Shown here one piece after another: positions 6,738-14,304 of a stretch of 62,432 nt of DNA; the first letter of the stretch is position 1; the number at the start of each line of letters is the position of its first letter. The stretch comes from an uncultured Clostridia bacterium (lineage in GTDB: Bacteria > Bacillota > Clostridia > Christensenellales > Borkfalkiaceae): NCBI GenBank assembly GCA_947630325.1, contig CANRHB010000009.1, positions 1-62,432 of the forward strand, written 5' to 3'. Both the position numbers and the translations under genes were made by a program. The notes beneath the pieces are model-generated. The model saw only the letters and a program-made list of their open reading frames with translations, was not told the origin of the DNA and did not search any database.

Positions 6738-8183
6738 TTATATTACACATGCGCCGTCGGTGAAGGAATTGAACAGCCCCTCCACGTTTGCGCCCGCCTT
6801 GCGGAAGCAGGAGATGAGTTCCTCGGGCGAAGCGATCTTGCCCGTGTATGCCGCCACATAATTTTTCAAACCCGTGAAGAACTTCCTGTCCCCCACCGTG
6901 GCGCGCAGGCGGTCGAATAAGATCACGCCCTTGTCGTAAGCGATGTTGCGGTACTCATACTCTCCCGAAAACGCCGTTAAGGGGCGGTTCATGGTGGTGT
7001 CCGCCTCGCCCGCGATCTGGCTCTTATAGGAGAAGAAGGCGCGATAGCCGCTCTCGGAGCGCTTCATCGCCCCCTCGTAAGTGTCGCCGTACTCGGGAAA
7101 CGCCCCCAAAAAGAGCGCCGCCGAATATTCGGCAAGCCCCTCGTCCTGCCACGCGTTTTCGAATTGGTTGCTCCCCACCATGCCGTACCACCACTGGTGC
7201 GCCGTTTCGTGCGCAACAACCGCGGGCACGTCTGCACGTTGCAGAGCGGAGGAAATCATCGCAAGCCCCGAATACTCCATTCCCCCATAGGGAAAATCAG
7301 TCTCCACCAGCACATAGCGGGGATAGCCGTAATCGCCGAAGGTGTCGGAAAAATAGGAGAGCGCGTCCGTTGCCGCCTTCAAAGTGCTCTCGGGAGCGGG
7401 ATCGGAGGTGTACCAATACTCCACGGGGATCTCCCCCGCCTCCGCGGTGACGCAACTCAGTTCCTTTCCCAAAACGAGGCTTATCTCCCTGACCCCCTCC
7501 GCGGTGACGTTGAGCGTCTGCTTTGTTCCCGACACCTCAGAAGAGCCCACGCCGTTGTGGGCGATGCGGTACTCCGCGGGCAGGGTAAGGGAGAGGGTGT
7601 AATTTGCGCAGTCGGCGACAAACGGATCGCCGTTGCTCGAATAGACGTATTCGCAAAACCCGTTTTCGCCGAAACTGCAGAGCACGGGATAGAAATGGGA
7701 CAGGTTGACGTTCTTTTCCCCCACGCCGAGGCGGTGGTCGACCTTGGCGAGTGTGGTGGAGAAGGAGAGGGTAAGCGCGGCGCACTCCCCGGGATAGAGC
7801 GGTTCTTTGAGCGTTACGGAGAGAATGTTCTCATCCTCGCCGCACACTTGGAAACTCTCCGCCCCCTCCACCGAAGAAATTTCGATGCCGCCGTAACTCT
7901 CGCCCGCATAGTAGGCGGAGGAGCGGTAGAGTTCGGAGACGGGCGTATATTTCGCGCCCTCGCGGTAGGCGTTCGCCCACAGTTCAAAGGAGAGAGCCTC
8001 GAGCGTCCCCTCCGTGGGATTGGGCACGGAGACGTCCATTTCGGCGACGAGTTTATTTTCGGCGGGAAAGTACTCCCCGCGGATATCATAGCGGGCAAGA
8101 CCTTCCTCCCTCCCGCAGGCGGCGATCCCCATTGCGCCGAGGACGATCCCCGCGCCCGCCGCCAGACAAAGAAATTTTCGCAT
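6738..8183 (-). CDS. M1-family metallopeptidase lipoprotein
   Basis: This 481-residue protein begins with a signal peptide ending IAAC, a lipobox with Cys about residue 23, so it should sit outside the membrane. The middle contains GGMEYSG, the M1 aminopeptidase substrate motif. HETAH at residues 325-329 is followed 18 residues later by Glu348 in DEGLAEY, which completes the HExxH-18-E zinc site of gluzincins. The family trims N-terminal residues from peptides. I start at the ATG at 8183 behind GGGAGGT; 44 codons upstream are not supported. It is shorter than full aminopeptidase N, as in the compact M1 forms. Confidence 0.9.
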   Translation of the reverse strand: MRKFLCLAAGAGIVLGAMGIAACGREEGLARYDIRGEYFPAENKLVAEMDVSVPNPTEGTLEALSFELWANAYREGAKYTPVSELYRSSAYYAGESYGGIEISSVEGAESFQVCGEDENILSVTLKEPLYPGECAALTLSFSTTLAKVDHRLGVGEKNVNLSHFYPVLCSFGENGFCEYVYSSNGDPFVADCANYTLSLTLPAEYRIAHNGVGSSEVSGTKQTLNVTAEGVREISLVLGKELSCVTAEAGEIPVEYWYTSDPAPESTLKAATDALSYFSDTFGDYGYPRYVLVETDFPYGGMEYSGLAMISSALQRADVPAVVAHETAHQWWYGMVGSNQFENAWQDEGLAEYSAALFLGAFPEYGDTYEGAMKRSESGYRAFFSYKSQIAGEADTTMNRPLTAFSGEYEYRNIAYDKGVILFDRLRATVGDRKFFTGLKNYVAAYTGKIASPEELISCFRKAGANVEGLFNSFTDGACVI

Positions 8184-8255
8184 ATTGACCTCCCGAGGGA
8201 ACACCCTCCGCACAATGTATGCGCGCCCTTTCCCAAATAGAACAAAGAGACCCGT

Positions 8256-8303
8256 CAAAAAAAGCCGCCGCGTACTTTCGTCCCCGAAAGCGCGCGGCGG
8301 CTT
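8256..8303 (-). terminator. Terminator of the purine permease gene
   Basis: AAGCCGCCGCG (8262-8272) and CGCGGCGGCTT (8293-8303) pair; on the minus strand the stem is followed by seven T residues. Confidence 0.85.
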
Positions 8304-8319
8304 AAAAAATTGCAAACGT

Positions 8320-9819
8320 TTAAGTCACGAGGAACATCGCAAGGAAGAGCGCACAGATGATCCACGTGGTGACGCCGATCTCCTTTACCTTGCCCGTGCA
8401 CACTTTGACGAGCACATAGGCGATGATGCCCATGCCGATCCCCTTTTCGATGGAATAGCCGAGCAGCATGACGACGAAGGTGATGAATGCGACGACCGCC
8501 TCCAAGGGCTCCGCCCAATCGATGTCCTTGATCGTCTCCATCATGAGCACACCCACCCAGATGAGTGCGGGCGCTACCGCGCTCCGCGGAATGAGCTGGG
8601 CGATGGGCGAAAGGAACATGGCTACGATGAACAAGATCGCCGCAGTAAGAGCGGTGAAACCCGTCTTTCCTCCCTCCGCGACCCCAGAAGAGGACTCCAC
8701 GAAGGTCGTGACGGTGGTCGTCCCCGCCATGGAGCCGACGCAGGTCGCAAGCGCGTCGCAGAACATCATGCGCTTCATCCGGAGGGGCGCCCCGTTTTCG
8801 TCCAAGAGGTTGCCCCGCTTGCAGGTGCCGTACAAAGTGCCGATGGTATTGAACATATCGATCATGCAGAGGGAGAGCGCGGAGGTAAGCAGAACGACCA
8901 CGGCGGTCGCCGCTCCTCCCTCTATCCCGCTAAAATCGAAGCCCGCCGTGAACACCTTTCCGACCGCCTCGCTCCCCCACTCCTTGAACGCCGCGAAGGG
9001 GCTTACAAAGGTGATGGAGGAAAAGTACGCCTCCGCGCCCGCCGAGCCGCATCCATAGGCGATGCCCGCAAGAATGTAAAAGAGGCCGGCGGAGCCGAGG
9101 ATCCCCCAAAGAATGGAACCCTTGACTTTTTTATGCGACATGACCGCGATGGCTATCACCCCCGCAAAGGCAACGATGGCGGGGAGCATACCCGTGACCC
9201 CGTTTTTGGCGTCCCACGCCATAAAGCTGTTCCCCGCGTTCGGCATGACGCTGATCGAGAAGAACTTGACGAGGGTGGAGTCGTCCGCGACGATGACCTT
9301 CGCCTGTTGCATTCCGATGAAGGCGATGAAAAAGCCGATACCGATGGGGATCGCCTTTCTGACCGCCTGCGGAATGGCTTCGAAGATCTTCTGCCTTAGA
9401 CCCGTCGCCGTCAGAATGAGGAAGATCACCCCGTCGATGAGGGTAAACAGCATACAGTTGGCATACGTAAGCCCCGAATATCTCAGAAGCAGGGTGTAGA
9501 TGACGAAGGCGCCGACGCCGATCCCCGGAGCCTGCGCAAGGGGCATTCTCGCAAGCAATGCCATGAGAAGGGTGCCCGCGATCGCGCCGATCGCCGTGGC
9601 GATGTACGCCGCCCCGTAAGAGAGTCCCACCCACTCCTCCGAACACACGCTTGCGTTCACCATGAGGATATACACCATGGACATGAAGGTGGTAAAGCCC
9701 GCTATGATCTCCATGCGGAAGGTGGAGCTCATGCGCGAGATCCCGAAAAACCCGTCCAATTTGCCGAGGAACCCGCGGCGGGCGCTCTTTTCGGGAGCTT
9801 CGGTTTGATTGTTTTCCAT
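8320..9819 (-). CDS. Purine permease, AzgA/PbuG (NCS2-like) family
   Basis: The 499-residue protein has about 12-13 hydrophobic segments. The opening GFFGISRMSSTFRMEIIAGFTTFMSMVYILMV matches the hypoxanthine/guanine permease AzgA/PbuG group. So do the AQAPGIGVGAF segment, the GLRQKIFEAIPQAVRKAIPIGIGFFI segment and the late ESSSGVAEGGKTG. It should import purine bases with protons or ions. I found no purine riboswitch in the short leader. It is monocistronic with its own promoter and terminator. Confidence 0.92.
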   Translation of the reverse strand: MENNQTEAPEKSARRGFLGKLDGFFGISRMSSTFRMEIIAGFTTFMSMVYILMVNASVCSEEWVGLSYGAAYIATAIGAIAGTLLMALLARMPLAQAPGIGVGAFVIYTLLLRYSGLTYANCMLFTLIDGVIFLILTATGLRQKIFEAIPQAVRKAIPIGIGFFIAFIGMQQAKVIVADDSTLVKFFSISVMPNAGNSFMAWDAKNGVTGMLPAIVAFAGVIAIAVMSHKKVKGSILWGILGSAGLFYILAGIAYGCGSAGAEAYFSSITFVSPFAAFKEWGSEAVGKVFTAGFDFSGIEGGAATAVVVLLTSALSLCMIDMFNTIGTLYGTCKRGNLLDENGAPLRMKRMMFCDALATCVGSMAGTTTVTTFVESSSGVAEGGKTGFTALTAAILFIVAMFLSPIAQLIPRSAVAPALIWVGVLMMETIKDIDWAEPLEAVVAFITFVVMLLGYSIEKGIGMGIIAYVLVKVCTGKVKEIGVTTWIICALFLAMFLVT

Positions 9820-9851
9820 AAATTACTTCCTTTTTTTGAAAATTTTAAGTA

Positions 9852-9880
9852 ATTTTATCATATTCTTGACAAAAATGCAA
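9852..9880 (-). promoter_or_regulatory. Sigma-A promoter of the purine permease gene
   Basis: Minus-strand TTGCAT (9880-9875) and TAAAAT (9857-9852) are 17 bases apart. Confidence 0.65.
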
Positions 9881-9981
9881 GTTTTTTGACCGCAAAATCA
9901 GAAAAAATTCACATCAGATGAAAAAAATCTTCATTCGGAGAAAAAGTTTTACGATTTTTTTATCTTTTTTATCTTTCCCAC

Positions 9982-10009
9982 TTGATTTTTCCCGAAAATG
10001 CTGTATAAT
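9982..10009 (+). promoter_or_regulatory. Promoter of the EF-G-like gene
   Basis: TTGATT (9982-9987) and TATAAT (10004-10009) are 16 bases apart. The leader of about 60 bases contains a small TGTTCGAACA palindrome. Confidence 0.7.
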
Positions 10010-10077
10010 GGAAAAGGTGGGCTCTTGTTCGAACAGGACAACTTCTGCCCGCAATTTACCATTCCAAGGGGAACATT

Positions 10078-12138
10078 ATGAGTATTTCGGCAACAAATAT
10101 CCGCAACATCGCCATCGTCGGCCACGGCGGCGAGGGCAAGACGACGCTCATGGAGGCGATCCTTTTCAACGGCGGCGTCATCGAACGCATGGGCAAGACG
10201 GACAACGGCACCACCGTCTCCGACTTCGACGAGCAGGAGATCGCAAGAAAGACCTCCATTTCCCTCGCCGTCGCCAACCTTACGTGGAAGGACGTCAAGA
10301 TCAATCTTCTCGACGCGCCCGGGTTCTATGATTTCGAGGGCGAAGTCATCGCCGCAATGCGCGCGGCGGGCGCGGCGCTCGTGGTGGTGGGGCCGAACGG
10401 CTCGGTCACGGTGGGCACCGAGAAGGCGCTCGACCGCTGTCTCAAACTCAAAAAACCTTCCATCGTCTTTATCAACGGCATGGACAAGGAAAACGCCGAC
10501 TATCCCGGCACCGTGCGCGCGTTGCAGGAACGCTATAAGGGCAAGATCGCGCCCGTGCAGATCCCCATCATGGAGGGGAACAAGATGACGGGCTATATCA
10601 ACGTCATCACGGGCGAAGCGTATAAATTCGGCGCAAAGGGCGTGGAGGCGGTCGAAGTCCCCGCCGCCTATGCCTCCGAACTTACCGAAATGCAGGGCGT
10701 TTTGCAGGAATCCGCCGCGGAGAACGATGAAGAACTCCTCGAAAAATACTTCGAAGAGGGCGCGCTTACTCCCGAAGAGACGGCGCTCGGCCTCCGCAAG
10801 GGCATCCAGACGATCAGCGTCATTCCCGTACTCGCAGGCAGCGCCCTCCTCAACAAGGGGGTCATCAACCTCATGAACGCGCTCGTCGAATATCTGCCGC
10901 AGGCGGCCGAACGCGCGGGACTTCCCGCGACCGACCTCAAGACGAAAGAGCAGATCTCCGTTGCGTGCGACGAGAGCGCTCCCTTCGCGGCGCAGATCTT
11001 CAAGACTGCCGTCGACCCCTTCGTGGGCAAACTCAACTACTTACGCGTCTGCCGCGGCGTTCTCCGCTCGGGCATGACCGTCTATAATCCCAATACCGAC
11101 ACCGAGGAGCGCATCAACGCCATCTATCTTCTCGTCGGCAAGAAGCAGATCCCCGTCACCGAACTCGTCGCGGGCGACATCGGCGCGGTGAATAAGCTGA
11201 GCAACACGGGCACGGGCGACACCTTGTGCGATCCCGCCGCTCCCGTGCAGTTCGAGCCCATCCACTTCCCCGAACCCGTGCTCTCGATGGCGGTCAACGC
11301 CACCGTGCGCGGCACCGAGGACAAAGTGTTCGGCGGGCTCTACCGCCTCGCCGAAGAGGACAAGAGTTTCCAGGTGCGCAAGAACACCGAGACGGGCGAG
11401 ACGCTTGCCTGCGGGCAGGGCGAAGTCCAGCTCGAGATCATCAAGCGCAGGCTCAAGAGCAAATTCGGCGCGGACGCCGATTTCTCCACCCCCACCGTCG
11501 CCTACCGTGAAGCGATCACAGGGAAGGCGGAGGCCGAGGGCAAGCACAAGAAGCAGACGGGCGGCGCGGGACAGTTCGGCGTCGTGGAGATCCGCTTCGA
11601 ACCGGGCGCAGAGGACGGCGTGTTCGAATTCGTGGACGCAGTCGTCGGCGGCACGGTGCCCAAGCAGTTCATTCCCGCCGTGGAAAAAGGTCTGCGCGAA
11701 GCCATCCAGAAGGGCGTGCTTGCGGGCTATCCCATGGTCAACTTGAAAGCGACCCTCTTCGACGGCAAATATCACCCCGTCGACAGTAAGGAAGTTGCCT
11801 TCGTCTCGGCGGCGAAACTCGCTTACGAGGACGGCATCCGCCGCGCAAGGCCCGTCATTCTCGAGCCCGTCTGTTCGATGAAGATCACGGTGCCCGAACA
11901 GTACGTGGGCGACATCATGGGCGACCTCAACAAGCGCCGCGGCCGCATCATCGGCATGGACACCGTCGAGGGGTTGCAGGTCATCACGGCGGAGGCTCCC
12001 GAGGGCGAGATCCTCACCTATGCGACCTCCCTCCGCTCCATGACGCAGGGAAGAGGCACCTTCTCGCAGGAGTTTGCCCGCTATGAGCAAGCGCCCGAAA
12101 CCGTTTTGCAGGCAGTCGTCAAAGCACAGCAAGGCTGA
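10078..12138 (+). CDS. Elongation factor G-like GTPase (EF-G paralogue)
   Basis: This 686-residue protein has the full EF-G layout: GTPase domain, domain II, and the domain III-V region with GGAGQFG and a C-terminal domain containing MGDLNKRRGRI. The P loop reads GHGGEGKTT (15-23) where canonical EF-G has a GHIDAGKTT-type loop, and the switch region carries DFDEQEIARKTSI. These traits mark the EF-G-like paralogue group (FusA2-type), not the main translocase. DAPG is at 79-82. The guanine-specificity motif is NGMD at 133-136 instead of NKMD. AGGGGA precedes the ATG. Its exact role, possibly stress translation, cannot be settled from sequence. Confidence 0.88.
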   Translation: MSISATNIRNIAIVGHGGEGKTTLMEAILFNGGVIERMGKTDNGTTVSDFDEQEIARKTSISLAVANLTWKDVKINLLDAPGFYDFEGEVIAAMRAAGAALVVVGPNGSVTVGTEKALDRCLKLKKPSIVFINGMDKENADYPGTVRALQERYKGKIAPVQIPIMEGNKMTGYINVITGEAYKFGAKGVEAVEVPAAYASELTEMQGVLQESAAENDEELLEKYFEEGALTPEETALGLRKGIQTISVIPVLAGSALLNKGVINLMNALVEYLPQAAERAGLPATDLKTKEQISVACDESAPFAAQIFKTAVDPFVGKLNYLRVCRGVLRSGMTVYNPNTDTEERINAIYLLVGKKQIPVTELVAGDIGAVNKLSNTGTGDTLCDPAAPVQFEPIHFPEPVLSMAVNATVRGTEDKVFGGLYRLAEEDKSFQVRKNTETGETLACGQGEVQLEIIKRRLKSKFGADADFSTPTVAYREAITGKAEAEGKHKKQTGGAGQFGVVEIRFEPGAEDGVFEFVDAVVGGTVPKQFIPAVEKGLREAIQKGVLAGYPMVNLKATLFDGKYHPVDSKEVAFVSAAKLAYEDGIRRARPVILEPVCSMKITVPEQYVGDIMGDLNKRRGRIIGMDTVEGLQVITAEAPEGEILTYATSLRSMTQGRGTFSQEFARYEQAPETVLQAVVKAQQG

Positions 12139-12152
12139 TCGGATATGAATAC

Positions 12153-12186
12153 GCCGCCCCCGAAGTTACGCTTCGGGGGCGGCTTT
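12153..12186 (+). terminator. Terminator of the EF-G-like gene
   Basis: Perfect 13-bp arms GCCGCCCCCGAAG and CTTCGGGGGCGGC enclose TTACG and are followed by TTT. Confidence 0.85.
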
Positions 12187-12222
12187 CCTGTTTCTTCCAA
12201 CAGGGAATTTAGGTGAAACCGC

Positions 12223-12251
12223 TTTACAAAACAAGAAATTTGTTGTATGCT
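12223..12251 (+). promoter_or_regulatory. Promoter of the YcjF-like gene
   Basis: TTTACA (12223-12228) and TATGCT (12246-12251) are 17 bases apart. Confidence 0.55.
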
Positions 12252-12270
12252 TTTAACAGGAGGCAATGGG

Positions 12271-13320
12271 ATGAAACAAAAGGAAGAAAAGGGCCTTACC
12301 GTTTACGAGAAAAAGGCGGGCGAAAGTACGGCGAAAAACGGAAAGATCACCATATACGAATATGAGCAGAAGTACACCAAGCGGCAGAACGTGCGCGGCG
12401 CGAAATTTTTGTTGCGCCTTGTCGCCACGGTCATCGGCGTGTTCCTCTTTGCCGTGCTCGCGCTCATCTCCCTCGACGTGTATAAGATCAACGAATATGT
12501 GGGATACGGCGTGGCAGGCGGGTGCCTCATCCTCTACATATTCGTGTTTATCGTGCCCATGTGCAAGATCATGAAGTCGGACTACTTCGTCACCAACGTC
12601 AACGCCTTTACGGCACGGGAGGCACAGCGGCACAACAAAAAACTCCGCCACGACATCGCGGAGAAGATCATCGACCTAACCGCCAAGGTGGAGGGCGTGG
12701 GCTGGTACGATTCGCAGGTCGTGGGCCGTCTCGCCATCGCCTCCAAGACGGGGGACGAGGAGGGCATCAAGAGGAACCTTACCGCCCTTTACGAGGGGTC
12801 GGTGAAGAAGTCGGCAAAGGACCTCATTTTCAAGAGTTCGCTCAAAAGCGCCACCTATTCGATGGTCTCGCAGGCGGCGCACGTGGACGCCGCGCTCATC
12901 GTGGTGGTCAATCTGCAACTCATCAAGGATCTGATCTTCCTCTATGGGTTTCGCCCGTCGGACGCAAAACTCGTAAAGATCTTCGGGCGAGTGATCACCA
13001 ACTCTCTGACCGCCTATGGGCTCGGGAGCATGAACGTGGGGAACACCGTTGCAAAGACGATGGGCGAAGTGGTGCGGGATATTCCGATTTTGGGCTCTGC
13101 CATCGCCACGATCGTCGACAGTTCGGTGCAGGGGCTCGTGAACGGGACCCTTACTACCGTCATCGGCTATCAGACGATCAAATATCTCAACAAGGAATAT
13201 AAATTGCAGGACATTTTGGACGGCGTGGACGTAAGCGAGACGCCCGTGGAACTCCAGGAGGCGTGCACCGAACTCGAAACGCAACTCAAAAAGAAGAAAA
13301 AATACGCTCCCGCAGTTTAA
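12271..13320 (+). CDS. YcjF/DUF697-like membrane protein
   Basis: The 349-residue protein has a polar N-terminus, two adjacent membrane segments at about residues 50-105, and a long cytoplasmic part. The segment AALIVVVNLQLIKDLIFLYGFRPS, followed by a glycine-rich hydrophobic region (DIPILGSAIATIVDSSVQGLVNG), matches the DUF697 domain of the YcjF/UPF0283 group. These proteins are often linked to stress operons and have no proven activity. I start at the ATG at 12271, 7 bases after GGAGG. It stands alone between a promoter and a terminator. Confidence 0.78.
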   Translation: MKQKEEKGLTVYEKKAGESTAKNGKITIYEYEQKYTKRQNVRGAKFLLRLVATVIGVFLFAVLALISLDVYKINEYVGYGVAGGCLILYIFVFIVPMCKIMKSDYFVTNVNAFTAREAQRHNKKLRHDIAEKIIDLTAKVEGVGWYDSQVVGRLAIASKTGDEEGIKRNLTALYEGSVKKSAKDLIFKSSLKSATYSMVSQAAHVDAALIVVVNLQLIKDLIFLYGFRPSDAKLVKIFGRVITNSLTAYGLGSMNVGNTVAKTMGEVVRDIPILGSAIATIVDSSVQGLVNGTLTTVIGYQTIKYLNKEYKLQDILDGVDVSETPVELQEACTELETQLKKKKKYAPAV

Positions 13321-13330
13321 CGAATTTAGA

Positions 13331-13377
13331 AAACCGCCGCGCGCGGGCCTTCGGCCCACGCGCGGCGGTTTTTTATT
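13331..13377. terminator. Bidirectional terminator
   Basis: AAACCGCCGCGCG and CGCGCGGCGGTTT arms are followed by T runs in both directions. It ends the YcjF-like gene and, from the other side, the XRE regulator gene whose stop overlaps it. Confidence 0.85.
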
Positions 13378-13597
13378 TATCCTTTCCGATTTCGAGAATA
13401 TCGTCCGCCGAAATGCCGATAAAGTTACACAATTTTGACAAATTGGCAAGCGTCGGCTGGGAGCGTCCTGAACAATATTGGGAAACGGAGGAGGAATCTA
13501 TCCCCAACGCCCTTGCAATGTCTATCTTCCTTTTCCCGCAGTGCTCGATCTCAAATTTCAAATTTTCGGTAATTTTTTCGTCCAAACTTTTATCCAT
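13373..13597 (-). CDS. XRE-family repressor
   Basis: This 74-residue protein is one HTH_XRE domain: KRKIDIARALGIDSSSVSQYCSG forms the helix-turn-helix near residues 22-44 and PTLANLSKLCNFIGISADDILEI follows it. It is divergent from a 44-codon gene, and the shared gap holds three related operator-like sequences. It probably represses both itself and that gene. A -10-like TAAAAT ends only about 6 bases before its ATG, so its transcript may be nearly leaderless. Confidence 0.9.
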   Translation of the reverse strand: MDKSLDEKITENLKFEIEHCGKRKIDIARALGIDSSSVSQYCSGRSQPTLANLSKLCNFIGISADDILEIGKDK

Positions 13598-13610
13598 GCC
13601 AACATTTTAT

Positions 13611-13675
13611 TGGGCAATGCTTAAAAATCACTTGACATTTGGGCATTGCCCAGATTATAATTTAAGCAATGCTAA
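13611..13675. promoter_or_regulatory. Three operator-like sites for the XRE repressor
   Basis: TGGGCAATGCTTA (13611-13623), TGGGCATTGCCCA (13640-13652) and TAAGCAATGCTA (13663-13674) share a GCAATGC core in one or the other orientation. Their centres are at 13617, 13646 and 13669. The middle site is a near-perfect palindrome between the -35 and -10 boxes, and the last one abuts the -10 box. I infer operators from position; no binding data are implied. Confidence 0.75.
13632..13661 (+). promoter_or_regulatory. Sigma-A promoter of the 44-residue gene
   Basis: Perfect TTGACA (13632-13637) and TATAAT (13656-13661) are 18 bases apart, with the palindromic operator in the spacer. Confidence 0.85.
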
Positions 13676-13700
13676 AATAATAATGAAAGGAGAAAAGAGA

Positions 13701-13835
13701 ATGAGTGCAGAAGAATTGACCGCTTTGCTTGTTGCAGAACTCAAAGACGATGTGATCGGAACGATCGAAAAGACAGAGAACGGGTTAAAGCTGATATTTA
13801 CCGACGGAACGGTAAGAATGATTTTTGTGAAATAA
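13701..13835 (+). CDS. 44-residue protein controlled by the XRE repressor, function unknown
   Basis: The ATG at 13701 follows AAAGGAG and opens a 44-codon frame. The product is acidic at the start (MSAEELTALLVAELKDD) and ends in a beta-rich GLKLIFTDGTVRMIFVK stretch. There is no membrane segment and I recognise no family. Its perfect promoter overlaps three operator-like sites, and a terminator follows directly, so it is a deliberate, tightly regulated single gene. An antitoxin, anti-repressor or small effector are all possible. Confidence 0.75.
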   Translation: MSAEELTALLVAELKDDVIGTIEKTENGLKLIFTDGTVRMIFVK

Positions 13836-13840
13836 ACGAT

Positions 13841-13881
13841 CGCCGCGGAAGGACCCCTCAGTCCTCCCGCGGCGGTTTTTT
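13841..13881 (+). terminator. Terminator of the 44-residue gene
   Basis: CGCCGCGG...AGGAC and GTCCT...CCGCGGCG arms are followed by TTTTTT. Confidence 0.85.
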
Positions 13882-13889
13882 AGTGATAC

Positions 13890-14260
13890 GCGTCTCAGCA
13901 GTCTCTTGCCCAACCCTTGAGGGGTGGGTGTCGCGCGCTCCGCGCGTGACGGAAGGGGTGTCTGCTATTTGGAACAAAGCACCCCCTCAGTCTCGGCTGG
14001 CGCCTCGACAGCTCCCCCTCAAGGGGCAGCCAAGAAAATAAGGTGCCCCTCCCCACCCCTCCTGCTGAGGGGGCAAACGAAACCCCCTCCATTGGAGGGG
14101 AATCAAGGGGGTGGGCACTATTCTAAAATGTCATGTCGACCGAAGCGGAGACATCTCTTCCAAATTATAATAAGGCGAGATTTCTCGACTGCGCTCGAAA
14201 TGACAATAAAGGAAAGTACGGGTCGAAATGACATAATAAGAACTGCGCGATGGACAGCAA
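13890..14260. repeat. Repeat cluster, no gene
   Basis: Family C sequence at about 13900-14120 includes CTTGAGGGGTGGG, CGACAGCTCCCCCTCAAGGGG and CCTCCATTGGAGG units. A short family A copy (TGTCATGTCGACC to GCTCGAAATGACA) spans about 14130-14205. No frame here has a ribosome site or protein-like composition. Confidence 0.65.
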
Positions 14261-14262
14261 AA

Positions 14263-14293
14263 CCCCCGCCGCCCGCAGAGCGGGCGGCGGGGG
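14263..14293 (-). terminator. Terminator of pheST
   Basis: CCCCCGCCGCCCGC and GCGGGCGGCGGGGG arms enclose AGA; a short T run follows on the minus strand, 12 bases beyond the pheT stop. Confidence 0.75.
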
Positions 14294-14304
14294 TAAATTT
14301 ATTT

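Noticed and set aside
9820-9900. A purine riboswitch before the purine permease gene
   Set aside because: The leader is short and AT-rich, and I find none of the conserved purine aptamer loops.
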